A DNA stretch of 15,269 nucleotides, taken from assembly GCA_023433405.1 (NCBI GenBank), contig JAEZCT010000049.1, forward strand, positions 1 through 15,269. Reading direction: 5' to 3'. The stretch is from Bacillota bacterium (lineage in GTDB: Bacteria > Bacillota > Clostridia > Oscillospirales > Ruminococcaceae). Below the pieces are notes generated by a model that was not told the DNA's origin, did not search any database, and worked only from the letters and a program-made list of their open reading frames with translations. Of the stretch, positions 8,196-15,269 are shown piece by piece (position 1 is the stretch's first letter; each line of letters starts with the position of its first letter). Both the position numbers and the translations under genes were made by a program.

Positions 8196-8232
8196 TACTG
8201 TTTATGTAAGCTTAACAATGCATGCGCTTGGA

Positions 8233-8261
8233 TTGCGTTGACGTTTTATTTACGCTATAAT
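8233..8261 (+). promoter_or_regulatory. Probable recA promoter
   Basis: A perfect TATAAT (8256-8261) has TTGCGT (8233-8238) 17 bases upstream, a 3-of-6 match to the -35. It lies 120 bases before recA in a 251-base gap, otherwise empty of genes, after prmC. The TTGACG at 8238-8243 is a better -35 by sequence but leaves a spacer of only 12 bases. Confidence 0.5.
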
Positions 8262-8381
8262 GTTAGCGGAATGATTGTAAATGATGAGCTGACGGCGCCT
8301 GAGCACACTGCCGCGTCCGACCGAGGGCAGGGCTGACAAACGCGTTGCCTTTGATAGAATCGGCATAAACGGGAGGAAATT

Positions 8382-9461
8382 ATGGATAAGAAAAAGGCCT
8401 TGGACACGGCACTGGCACAGATTGAAAAGCAGTTTGGCAAGGGCGCGGTTATGAAGATGGGTGAGAACACCTCTATGAACGTGGAGGTCATCTCCACGGG
8501 CTCGATCTCGCTTGATCTTGCGCTTGGCATCGGCGGTGTTCCCCGCGGACGTATCATCGAGGTATTCGGACCGGAAAGCTCGGGCAAAACCACCGTGGCG
8601 CTGCATATTATTGCCGAGGCGCAAAAGGCGGGCGGCGATGTTGCGTTTATTGATGTGGAGCACGCCCTCGACCCCGTATATGCCCGCGCGCTGGGTGTGA
8701 ATGTGGACGCGCTGCTGGTTTCACAGCCCGATACCGGCGAGCAGGCGCTGGAGATTACCGAAGCATTGGTGCGCTCCGGCGCGATTGACGCAATTGTCAT
8801 CGACTCGGTGGCGGCCATGGTTCCTCGCGCTGAAATTGAAGGCGAAATGGGTGATACCCATGTGGGTCTTCAGGCACGGCTTATGTCTCAGGCATTGCGC
8901 AAGCTCACAAGCGTTATCTCTAAAGGCAACTGCGTCGCCATCTTTATCAATCAGCTGCGTGAAAAGGTGGGCGTTGTGTACGGCAACCCCGAAACCACTC
9001 CCGGCGGGCGCGCCTTAAAGTTCTATTCCTCGGTGCGTATTGATATCCGCAAGGGTGAGCCGCTTAAAAACGGCAATGAGATTATTGGTAACCGCACCCG
9101 GGCAAAGGTCGTTAAAAACAAGGTGGCGCCGCCCTTCCGGGAGGCGGAGTTTGATATCATGTACGGCACGGGTATTTCGCGTGAGGGAGAGCTGGTTGAC
9201 CTTGCCGTAAAGCTGGACCTTATCAATAAAAGCGGCGCGTGGTTCTCGGTTGGTGAAACCCGCCTTGGACAGGGCCGCGACAACGTAAAGATTTATATGA
9301 AAGAGCACCCGGAGTTTATGGCGGAGATTGATAAGCAGATTCGCGCCAACGCGGATAAGCTGGTTCTCGTTCGGGGGAAATCCGACCGTAAGGTAAAGGG
9401 CAAGGCCACGGCGGCTGTGGTGGATGAGGAAGAGGACGAGGAGCCCGAGTCGGAGGAATAA
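8382..9461 (+). CDS. recA: Recombinase RecA
   Basis: A 359-residue RecA, the ATP-dependent strand-exchange protein of homologous recombination and co-protease for LexA. Visible are the Walker A motif GPESSGKTT (63-71), the catalytic-Glu region DVEHALDP, Walker B-like AIVIDSVAAMVP, the L1/L2 DNA-binding loops (GEMGDTHVGLQARLMSQALR and the segment ending NPETTPGGRALKF) and FINQLREKVGV. The C-terminus is a Lys-rich stretch followed by a very acidic tail (EEEDEEPESEE), as is usual. GGGAGG lies 4 bases before the ATG. It heads a run recA-recX-rimO-pgsA. A promoter and a LexA-like dyad lie upstream. Confidence 0.99.
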   Translation: MDKKKALDTALAQIEKQFGKGAVMKMGENTSMNVEVISTGSISLDLALGIGGVPRGRIIEVFGPESSGKTTVALHIIAEAQKAGGDVAFIDVEHALDPVYARALGVNVDALLVSQPDTGEQALEITEALVRSGAIDAIVIDSVAAMVPRAEIEGEMGDTHVGLQARLMSQALRKLTSVISKGNCVAIFINQLREKVGVVYGNPETTPGGRALKFYSSVRIDIRKGEPLKNGNEIIGNRTRAKVVKNKVAPPFREAEFDIMYGTGISREGELVDLAVKLDLINKSGAWFSVGETRLGQGRDNVKIYMKEHPEFMAEIDKQIRANADKLVLVRGKSDRKVKGKATAAVVDEEEDEEPESEE

Positions 9462-9524
9462 GCCGCATACCGCTTGACGACAGCCGGTGTTCATAAAACC
9501 GTTGCCGAAAGGGTGTGAGGCCTT

Positions 9525-10145
9525 GTGCGTATTACCGCGCTTAAAAAAACCAAACAGGGTCGTTATGCCATCTTTGCGGACGGGGAGTTTTTGTTTTCGG
9601 TGGATGCCCAAACCTTGCTTTCCAGCCGCCTGACCGTGGGCTCGCAGACAGAGCTTTGTGAGCTTGAGGCGCTTCGGATGGAAGCGGAGGAACGCTACTG
9701 GAAGGAGCGGGCGCTGTCGCTGCTTGGGTATAAAAGCTACACCAAAAAGGCGCTGATTCAGCGCCTTGCGCGCGAAGGCGGCGAGGATGCCGCCGACGGG
9801 GTGGCAGACCGCATGGAGGAGCTTGGGCTGATTGACGATGATGCCTATGCCCGGCGCTGCGCCGCCGATTTATACTCCATAAAGGGGTACGGGCGGCGAC
9901 GTGTGGAGCAGGAGCTTGCCCATAGGGGCATAGACCGTGAGCTTGCCGCAGAGCTTGCCGAGGAGCTTGAGCCGGAGAACGAAAACGTCTTGGATACCCT
10001 GATTGAACGCAAGTATGCCCGATATCTCGGCGACCGCAAGGGTGTGGATAAAACGGTTCGCTCCCTTGCGCGCCTGGGCTACGGCTTTGACGATATCCGC
10101 GCCGCGCTCTCCCGCTTTGCCGAGGTAGAGCTCGACGGCGAGTAG
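9525..10145 (+). CDS. recX: Regulatory protein RecX
   Basis: A 206-residue RecX, which binds RecA filaments and modulates their activity. The three-helix repeats typical of the family are visible: ALSLLGYKSYTKKALIQRL, then LGLIDDDAYARRCAADLYSIKGYGRRRVEQEL with AHRGID, and a last repeat with KYARYLG and ARLGYGFDDIRAAL. The start is GTG at 9525 (no closer ATG), with GAGG 4 bases upstream. It follows recA by 63 bases, a standard neighbour that supports both assignments and suggests cotranscription and shared control. Confidence 0.93.
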   Translation: MRITALKKTKQGRYAIFADGEFLFSVDAQTLLSSRLTVGSQTELCELEALRMEAEERYWKERALSLLGYKSYTKKALIQRLAREGGEDAADGVADRMEELGLIDDDAYARRCAADLYSIKGYGRRRVEQELAHRGIDRELAAELAEELEPENENVLDTLIERKYARYLGDRKGVDKTVRSLARLGYGFDDIRAALSRFAEVELDGE

Positions 10146-10243
10146 CACCGGCAAAGCGAACACCGTAAATCGCAGCCACAATAAAATTTTTTTTGATTTT
10201 AATATTGTAAACACCACAACCGGAAAGGAACACACCGAATCGA

Positions 10244-11575
10244 ATGAGTACACGAGTAGGCATGGTATCCCTGGGCTGTCCCAAAAATCAGGTGGACGCC
10301 GAGATTCTGCTTTCGGATTTTAAAAAGGCGGGCTTTGAAATAACGGCGGACGCGGCACTTGCCGACGTGGTTATTATAAACACCTGCGGTTTTATCGAGG
10401 ACGCGAAACGCGAATCCATCGACAACATTTTGGAGTTTTGCGGGCTGAAGAAGGAGGGCAAGATCCGCTGCGTGGCGGTGACAGGCTGCCTTGCCGAGCG
10501 CTACCGCGACGAGGTGGCAAGGGAGATTCCCGAGGCCGACGTCATCGTCGGCATAGGGGCAAACGCCGAGCTCGTGGGCATTATTCGGGAGTTTTTGCAA
10601 AGCGGCGAGAAAACCGAGCAATTTCCCGACCGCCTTTGCCTGCCGCTGGAGGGCGACCGCGTTTTGACCACACTGCCCTTTTATTCGTACATTAAAATAG
10701 CCGAGGGCTGCGACAACCGCTGCTCCTTTTGCGCCATTCCCGCCATACGCGGCGCCTTTCGCAGCCGCCCTATCGAGAACGTGGTGGCCGAGGCGAGGGA
10801 GCTAGCCGCGCGGGGGGTTACCGAGCTTGTGCTGGTGGCGCAGGATACCACCCGCTATGGGGACGACCTGTACGGCAAAAGCGCGCTGCCAAGGCTTCTT
10901 GGAGAGCTCAATGCCATAGAGGGACTGCACTGGATTCGGGTGCTGTACTGTTACCCGGAGCGGATTACCGACGAGCTGATTGACGCCCTTGCCCGATACG
11001 ACAAGGTGGTAAAATACATCGACCTCCCGTTGCAGCACTGTAACGCTGAGGTTTTGCACGCCATGCGCCGGGGCGGAAGCCGCCGGTCGTTGGAGGAGCT
11101 GATTGGCAGGCTGCGCGCCTCCATTCCGGGCATTACCCTGCGCACCACACTGATTGCGGGCTTTCCGGGCGAGACGAAGGAGCAGTTTGAAGACCTTTGC
11201 TCCTTTGTTAAGGAGATGAGGTTTGAACGCCTTGGCTGCTTTGCCTACTCTCAGGAGGAAGGCACCCCCGCTGCGGAAATGGACGACCAGCTCGACGACC
11301 GGGAGAAGCAGCGGCGCGCCGATATCGTCATGACCGAGCAGACCACGGTGGCAGAACACCACAACCAAGCGCTAATAGGCAAAACCGTGGAGGCGGTTGT
11401 GGAGGGCTTTGACCGCTATGCGGAATGCTTCTTTGGACGCACCGCCGCGGATGCGCCCGACATTGACGGTAAGATATTCTTCACCGCAAAGACCCCTCTC
11501 GCCATCGGCAAATTTGTGATGGTAAAGGTGGAGGATGTTCTCGATTATGACCTGACCGGATCGGTAGCAGAGTAA
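10244..11575 (+). CDS. rimO: Ribosomal protein S12 methylthiotransferase RimO
   Basis: A 443-residue radical-SAM enzyme that adds a methylthio group to the conserved Asp of ribosomal protein S12. The N-terminal UPF0004 domain has three Fe-S cysteines: C12 (SLGCPKNQVDAE), C48 (NTCGFI) and C82 (VTGCLAERY). The radical-SAM motif is C156-x3-C160-x2-C163 in GCDNRCSFCAIP, followed by IRGAFRSR, the RimO-type signature that separates it from MiaB (which has R[GR]..SR with different flanks). A TRAM domain ends the protein. AAAGGAA (10224-10230) lies 13 bases before the ATG, rather far. A 98-base A/T-rich gap separates it from recX, and pgsA follows 36 bases after its stop. Confidence 0.96.
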   Translation: MSTRVGMVSLGCPKNQVDAEILLSDFKKAGFEITADAALADVVIINTCGFIEDAKRESIDNILEFCGLKKEGKIRCVAVTGCLAERYRDEVAREIPEADVIVGIGANAELVGIIREFLQSGEKTEQFPDRLCLPLEGDRVLTTLPFYSYIKIAEGCDNRCSFCAIPAIRGAFRSRPIENVVAEARELAARGVTELVLVAQDTTRYGDDLYGKSALPRLLGELNAIEGLHWIRVLYCYPERITDELIDALARYDKVVKYIDLPLQHCNAEVLHAMRRGGSRRSLEELIGRLRASIPGITLRTTLIAGFPGETKEQFEDLCSFVKEMRFERLGCFAYSQEEGTPAAEMDDQLDDREKQRRADIVMTEQTTVAEHHNQALIGKTVEAVVEGFDRYAECFFGRTAADAPDIDGKIFFTAKTPLAIGKFVMVKVEDVLDYDLTGSVAE

Positions 11576-11611
11576 ACGGCCGGCAAACACGCTTTGAGGG
11601 AGACGATGCGA

Positions 11612-12184
11612 ATGAAACTCAATACACCGAATAAATTAACACTCCTGCGCATCCTGCTGGTTCCCACCTATATGGTGTTTTTGCTGGCGGACTCGATACC
11701 CCACCACTTTTTTTGGGCGACACTGCTGTTTGCGGCGGCCTCCGTTACCGATTTTTTTGACGGGCATCTCGCCAGAAAGCATGGGCTGGTTACCAACTTC
11801 GGCAAGTTTTTAGACCCTCTGGCGGATAAAATGCTGATAACCGGCGCGCTGCTTTGCTTTGTACAGCTGGGCTTTATCAGTGGCGTGGTCACTATGGTTA
11901 TCATCGCCCGTGAGTTTATGGTTACCTCCCTGCGCCTGATTGCGGTGGGGGATGGCACCGTGATAGCGGCGGGAACGCTGGGTAAGGTGAAAACCGTGAT
12001 GCAGATTGTTGCGGTCATCGTCACCATGCTGCTGCACGAGCTGTTAGCCCTTGGCGCACTTCGCTCCACCTTTCCGCATAACATGGTAACAGAGGCTATG
12101 ATGTGGGTGGTTGCGGCGGTTACCGTAATTTCGGGTGTGCAGTACATGTGGGCGAACCGTAATTTTATTCACCCCGAAAAATAG
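11612..12184 (+). CDS. pgsA: CDP-diacylglycerol-glycerol-3-phosphate 3-phosphatidyltransferase
   Basis: A 190-residue membrane enzyme that makes phosphatidylglycerol phosphate, the first committed step to phosphatidylglycerol. The complete CDP-alcohol phosphotransferase motif is present: D47-x2-D50-G51-x2-A54-R55-x8-G64-x3-D68-x3-D72. The N-terminus NTPNKLTLLRILLVP is the family's usual opening, and several hydrophobic helices follow. The ATG at 11612 is 9 bases after GAGGGAG (11596-11602); ATG 11606 and TTG 11594 are in-frame alternatives. Gene order rimO-pgsA is common in Firmicutes. No clear terminator follows. Confidence 0.95.
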   Translation: MKLNTPNKLTLLRILLVPTYMVFLLADSIPHHFFWATLLFAAASVTDFFDGHLARKHGLVTNFGKFLDPLADKMLITGALLCFVQLGFISGVVTMVIIAREFMVTSLRLIAVGDGTVIAAGTLGKVKTVMQIVAVIVTMLLHELLALGALRSTFPHNMVTEAMMWVVAAVTVISGVQYMWANRNFIHPEK

Positions 12185-12319
12185 CTTGCATCAAACGCCG
12201 GGCTATGGTATATCTATTGGTGTGGCGTCTTATTCGATTTCCCTTAAATAAACAAAAAGTATATTTATCACATTGAAACACAAATTGTACAACTAAATAG
12301 TGACAATGCGAAAAGCGTA

Positions 12320-12654
12320 AAGCGCTTTGGAAGCAAAACAAGTACCCGGGAAAGTTTACCGCGGCAACAGAGAACGGCGGTCTTAGGCTGAAAGCGGCCG
12401 TGCGCGGCTCTTGGGGAAATGCCTTTGCAAGCACGGACGAGGGAACCGCCGATGGGCGCAGTATCCGTCTGCGTTGCCCCGCGTTAAGGGGCTTTAGGAT
12501 TTATGACAGCCCAACCCGGCGCGGCGATATACCGGCAGGATATGCGGGCAAACGAGTGATAAATCGGAGTGGAACCGCGGGTTTGACCGCCTCCGTTGTG
12601 ATATACTTTTGTGAAGCAATCTTCCCGGAAGTATAGGCAGCAGAGGCTTTTTTT
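12320..12654 (+). ncRNA. T-box leader, specific for tRNA-Cys
   Basis: This untranslated leader of cysE shows the main T-box parts. In Stem I, helix GCAAA/TTTGC (12333-12337, 12424-12428) and helix CCC/GGG (12345-12347, 12413-12415) enclose an internal loop with AGTA on one side and the codon TGC (12420-12422, Cys) on the other. Higher up are helix CCGCG/CGCGG, an AGAGA motif (12369-12373) and the distal-loop-like GGCTGAAAGC (12386-12395). The antiterminator is CGGAG (12565-12569), a 7-base bulge TGGAACC (12570-12576), GCGG, loop, CCGC and CTCCG (to 12595). TGGA in the bulge would pair with a UCCA end, which fits U73 of tRNA-Cys. Uncharged tRNA-Cys should allow readthrough into cysE and cysS. 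The 5' end is not sharply defined; a TTGAAA at 12273-12278 is a weak -35 candidate. Bases 12185-12319 hold nothing else I recognise. Confidence 0.92.
12589..12654 (+). terminator. T-box terminator hairpin
   Basis: GCCTC (12589-12593) pairs with GAGGC (12643-12647), continued after one mismatch by GTTG/CAGC (12595-12598, 12638-12641, one G-T pair) and by TATACTT/AAGTATA (12602-12608, 12629-12635). Seven T follow (12648-12654). The 5' arm overlaps the antiterminator 3' arm (12587-12595), so the two folds exclude each other, as expected of a T-box switch. Confidence 0.9.
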
Positions 12655-12720
12655 GATGCAGAGCACGAAATTACAGGATTTAGGATATACATCATTTGAA
12701 CAGGGATTATGGAGGGCTGC

Positions 12721-13383
12721 ATGTTTCGACGGCTAAGAACGGATATTAACGCGATCAAGGAACGCGATCCGGCGGCGCGCAGTTCGCTGGAGGTTTTGCT
12801 CTTGTACTCCGGCCTGCACGCCATCATGTTTCACCGGGTTTCCCATTGGCTTTATAACCATAGGCTGCGCTTTTTGGCGCGGCTCCATTCTCAGGTGGGG
12901 CGGTTTTTTACCCAAATCGAGATTCACCCCGCCGCAATCATCGGCTCGGGTGTTTTTATCGACCACGGCTCCGGGGTTGTCATCGGCGAGACCGCCGAGG
13001 TAGGTGACAACTGCACCATTTATCAGGGTGTTACGCTGGGCGGCACGGGCAAGCACAGGGGCAAGCGGCACCCCACCATCGGCTCAAACGTCATGATTGG
13101 CAGCGGTGCAAAGGTGCTCGGCCCCTTTACGGTGGGCGATAATTCAAAAATAGCGGCTAACGCCGTGGTGCTGGAGGCTATACCCCCAAATTCCACCGCC
13201 GTGGGCGTTCCCGCCCGGGTGGTAAAGCAAAACGGGGTGAAGCTCTGCCCGGAGGAGCTCGACCAGGTGCATATCCCCGACCCCCTTTCGCAGGAGCTTT
13301 GCAGAATGAACATTATGCTGGAGCAGCTGGAAAAAAGGATAAAACAACTGGAATCGCCCAAGGATAAGGATAACATAGAATGA
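12721..13383 (+). CDS. cysE: Serine O-acetyltransferase
   Basis: A 220-residue enzyme that acetylates serine with acetyl-CoA to give O-acetylserine, the precursor of cysteine. After an N-terminal helical part (FRRLRTDINAIKERDPAARSS) comes a left-handed beta-helix of hexapeptide repeats with the signature IHPAAIIGSG, DHGSGVVIGE and YQGVTLGGTGK. The catalytic His is H82 in DHGSG, and H117 in KRHP is the second conserved His. The C-terminal 40 residues form a charged helix. The ATG at 12721 has GGAGGG (12711-12716) at the right distance; the ATG at 12709 would place the start inside that ribosome binding site region. It lies under the tRNA-Cys T-box and upstream of cysS. Confidence 0.97.
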   Translation: MFRRLRTDINAIKERDPAARSSLEVLLLYSGLHAIMFHRVSHWLYNHRLRFLARLHSQVGRFFTQIEIHPAAIIGSGVFIDHGSGVVIGETAEVGDNCTIYQGVTLGGTGKHRGKRHPTIGSNVMIGSGAKVLGPFTVGDNSKIAANAVVLEAIPPNSTAVGVPARVVKQNGVKLCPEELDQVHIPDPLSQELCRMNIMLEQLEKRIKQLESPKDKDNIE

Positions 13384-13402
13384 AAGCGGAGTTATATGCT
13401 CA

Positions 13403-13469
13403 TGCTAATATCCGATTCAGGGATTAGCACTAAAACCATTGCATTCTTATGCTGCGCGGGTCGCCGCGC
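13403..13469 (+). other. Two hairpins in the cysE-cysS gap
   Basis: The 145-base gap between cysE and cysS holds TGCTAAT/ATTAGCA (13403-13409, 13423-13429) and GCGCGG/CCGCGC with a four-base loop (13454-13459, 13464-13469). Neither has a T run, so they do not look like terminators. They could stabilise or direct processing of the cysE-cysS message; that is only inference. Confidence 0.35.
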
Positions 13470-13528
13470 CCAGGTCTTTGTGCGGACAAGCAAGCACGCA
13501 TCATTTTAGCGGGAAAGGCTGACGAGAT

Positions 13529-14932
13529 ATGAAGATATTTAACACCCTGACAAGAACCAAAGAGGAGTTTATCCCCATTAAAGAGGGCGAGGTGCGCATG
13601 TATGTGTGCGGACCCACCGTCTACAACTTCATCCACATCGGCAACGCGCGGCCCATCTGTGTCTTTGACACCATGCGCCGGTATTTGGAGTACAGCGGCT
13701 ATCAGGTGGTGTTTGTGCAAAACTTTACCGATATTGATGATAAGATTATTCGCCGCGCCAATGAAGAGGGCACCGGCTTTTTAGGCGTCGCCGAGCGCTA
13801 TATTGCCGAGTATAAAACCGACGCAAAGGGGCTAAATGTCCGTGAGGCGACCTTTCATCCCCGCGCTACCGAGAGCATTGATGTAATTATTGAGATTATC
13901 GGCGCACTGGTGGAGAAGGGCTTTGCCTATGCGGCAAACGGGGATGTTTACTTTCGCACCGACCGTTTTGAGGAATACGGCAAGCTGTCTCACCAACCGC
14001 TGGAGGAGCTGGAGGCGGGCGCCCGCATCGATATTGGCGAGCACAAGGAATCGCCCGTGGATTTCGCGCTGTGGAAGGGCGCTAAGCCCGGCGAGCCCAC
14101 CTGGCCTTCGCCGTGGGGAGAAGGCCGCCCCGGCTGGCATATTGAATGCTCCGCGATGGCAAAGCGCTACCTTGGCGAGACCATCGACCTGCATTGCGGC
14201 GGGCTTGACCTGATCTTTCCCCATCACGAAAATGAGATTGCCCAGAGCGAGTGCGCATGGGGTCACCCGTTTGCCCGGTATTGGATGCACAACGAATACC
14301 TGAACATTAACAACAAAAAAATGTCAAAATCCCTTGGCAATTTCCGTACCACGCGGGAGATTGGGGAGCATTACGGGTATGAGCCTATTCGATTTATTAT
14401 GCTGTCGGCCCATTACCGCACCCCGCTAAATTACAGCGAGGAGATTATCCTCTCCGCGCAGGCCTCCCTTGCGCGCCTGTATACCTGCCGTGAGAACATC
14501 GATTTTGCTCTCAAAAGCGCTGGGGAAGCCCCGCAGGCTGGGGAGGAGGCGCTGCTTGGCAGCATTCTTTCCCGCCGGGAGCAGTTTAAGGAGGCAATGG
14601 ATAACGACCTTAATACCGCCGACGCGCTGGCGGCGGTGTTTGAGCTGGTTCGTGAAATTAACCTGCTTACCACCGGCACCGAGCTGGGGTCTAAGAAGGC
14701 GATAGAGGCCGCCCGCGATCTGTTCGACGAGCTGACCGGGGTGCTGGGTCTTTTGTATAACCGCAAGAAAGACGACAGCCTGGGCGCCGAGGTGGAGACA
14801 CTCATCGCAGAGCGGCAGGAGGCCAGAAAGTCCCGGGACTTTAAGAGAGCCGATGAGATTCGCGACCGTCTCAAGGAGATGGGCGTTGTGCTGGAGGATA
14901 CGCCCCAAGGCATTAAATGGCGGCTGGAATAG
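13529..14932 (+). CDS. cysS: Cysteine-tRNA ligase
   Basis: A 467-residue class I aminoacyl-tRNA synthetase that charges tRNA-Cys. The HIGH motif appears as HIGN (H36-N39) and KMSKS is at 264-268. The zinc ligands that select cysteine are all visible: C27 (VCGPTVYN), C207 (HIECSAMA), H232 and E236 (FPHHENEIAQSE). A DALR-type helical region and the typical C-terminal end (FKRADEIRDRLKEMGVVLEDTPQGIKW) are complete, so length is normal. GGGAAAGG lies about 11 bases before the ATG. As second gene under the Cys T-box it should rise when tRNA-Cys is uncharged. Confidence 0.98.
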   Translation: MKIFNTLTRTKEEFIPIKEGEVRMYVCGPTVYNFIHIGNARPICVFDTMRRYLEYSGYQVVFVQNFTDIDDKIIRRANEEGTGFLGVAERYIAEYKTDAKGLNVREATFHPRATESIDVIIEIIGALVEKGFAYAANGDVYFRTDRFEEYGKLSHQPLEELEAGARIDIGEHKESPVDFALWKGAKPGEPTWPSPWGEGRPGWHIECSAMAKRYLGETIDLHCGGLDLIFPHHENEIAQSECAWGHPFARYWMHNEYLNINNKKMSKSLGNFRTTREIGEHYGYEPIRFIMLSAHYRTPLNYSEEIILSAQASLARLYTCRENIDFALKSAGEAPQAGEEALLGSILSRREQFKEAMDNDLNTADALAAVFELVREINLLTTGTELGSKKAIEAARDLFDELTGVLGLLYNRKKDDSLGAEVETLIAERQEARKSRDFKRADEIRDRLKEMGVVLEDTPQGIKWRLE

Positions 14933-15020
14933 ACTCCTGTGTTTTGTAATGTTAAGTCTTAAATATACTATATGGATTGTCGGAGTTACTATAACCAACC
15001 TTATACACTTCGTGAATGGT

Positions 15021-15107
15021 TCGGCTTTTAGGTAATCATCATCAAGTTGTTGGAACGTCGGCACCCGAGCCGACAGGCGGCTTACTTTTCTTGTTCGAGA
15101 AAAGTAA
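15021..15107 (+). repeat. Hairpin-rich repeat, right copy
   Basis: This copy is inverted relative to 42-128 and matches it at 86 of 87 positions. Both internal stems are kept (GTCGGC/GCCGAC at 15058-15063 and 15070-15075; an 11-bp-type stem at 15081-15107 that lacks its last pair), and the single change is in a loop. The match stops abruptly at 15108, just before the insertion element. It begins 88 bases after the cysS stop, so it could act in ending or stabilising that transcript. Confidence 0.85.
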
Positions 15108-15112
15108 TCAAT

Positions 15113-15269
15113 TTAGGGTCTATCCGACAATTGTAGAAACGCACAAAGAGTGATAGAATAGATGCTGGGTGATAAAAATGATGACAAATGGATACGAAAT
15201 AAGCGATGAAGCATGGAATCGAATAAAGCATATGCTACCACCAGAGAGAACAGGTAAGCCGGGCAGACC
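15113..15269 (+). mobile_element. Left end of an IS5-family-like insertion sequence
   Basis: The base composition turns A-rich and a transposase start follows at 15178. The element's left end is probably near TAGGGTCTATCCGACAATTG (15114 onward), where the right repeat copy breaks off; the exact terminal repeat cannot be fixed without the other end. The element continues past the window. Confidence 0.6.
15178..15269 (+). CDS. IS5-family-like transposase, N-terminal part
   Basis: Only the first 30 residues are in the window: after MMTNG comes YEISDEAWNRIKHMLPPERT followed by GKPGR. This matches the usual opening of IS5-family (DDE) transposases, which have Y-[EDS]-[IL]-[ST]-D-E-x-W near the start and LLPPE-x-TGKxGRP shortly after. 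The catalytic residues are beyond the edge. ATG 15178 and 15181 are both possible starts. The element sits directly behind the right repeat copy. Codon use is more A-rich than in the flanking genes, as expected of transferred DNA. Confidence 0.8.
   Translation, partial: MMTNGYEISDEAWNRIKHMLPPERTGKPGR

Noticed and set aside
8238..8261. TTGACG plus TATAAT as the recA promoter
   Set aside because: The spacer is only 12 bases, too short for a normal sigma-A promoter.
9541..10284. 247-residue open frame on the minus strand
   Set aside because: It lies opposite recX, is low-complexity Arg/Pro/Ala-rich, and has no recognisable domain; a shadow caused by codon bias.
12400..12636. 78-residue plus-strand open frame before cysE
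   Set aside because: It lies entirely within the T-box leader and ends in its terminator.
14426..15064. 212-residue minus-strand open frame reaching from cysS into the right repeat
   Set aside because: Most of it is antisense to cysS, which is certain; its start lies in the hairpin repeat and no domain is seen.
1..15269. CRISPR array, tRNA or rRNA genes, phage or defence genes
   Set aside because: No regularly spaced direct repeats, cloverleaf sequences or related protein motifs were found; the content is core genes apart from the IS end.

Overview
The window looks like chromosomal DNA from a low-GC-lineage but moderately GC-rich anaerobic Firmicute, most likely a Clostridia member of the Oscillospirales/Ruminococcaceae type. 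This rests on gene content (yqhQ-prmC, recA-recX, a T-box-controlled cysE-cysS pair, a LUD-domain protein with a C-terminal Cys cluster), strong purine-rich ribosome binding sites and general protein character; the genus cannot be named from sequence alone. Every convincing gene is on the + strand.

Layout. Positions 1-288 hold no gene but carry a hairpin-rich repeat. It is followed by a DUF975-like membrane protein (289-1188) and a LUD-domain protein (1251-1922). A 576-base gene-free stretch (1923-2498) holds a run of three perfect hairpins and then a promoter with a palindromic operator-like site. Next comes a probable signalling cluster: a lipoprotein with three calcium-loop-like motifs (2499-3863), an OmpR-type response regulator (3953-4651) and a membrane sensor histidine kinase (4738-6162). 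Then follow yqhQ (DUF1385) and prmC, which methylates release factors. A regulatory gap with a good -10 and a LexA-box-like dyad precedes recA-recX-rimO-pgsA (recombination and its modulator, ribosomal protein S12 modification, phospholipid synthesis). The gap 12185-12720 contains a nearly complete cysteine T-box leader (specifier TGC, UGGA bulge matching the tRNA-Cys U73 end, and a terminator), and it controls cysE and cysS, i.e. cysteine synthesis and charging of tRNA-Cys.

The two ends of the window carry inverted copies of the same hairpin repeat (42-128 and 15021-15107, 86 of 87 positions identical). Immediately after the right copy begins an IS5-family-like insertion element whose transposase runs off the window edge.

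Overall this is mainly core chromosome. I see no convincing new multi-gene system. The points most worth a second look are the inverted repeat pair, the triple-hairpin intergenic element, the operator-like palindrome before the lipoprotein/two-component cluster, and the insertion inside the Cys cluster of the LUD protein.
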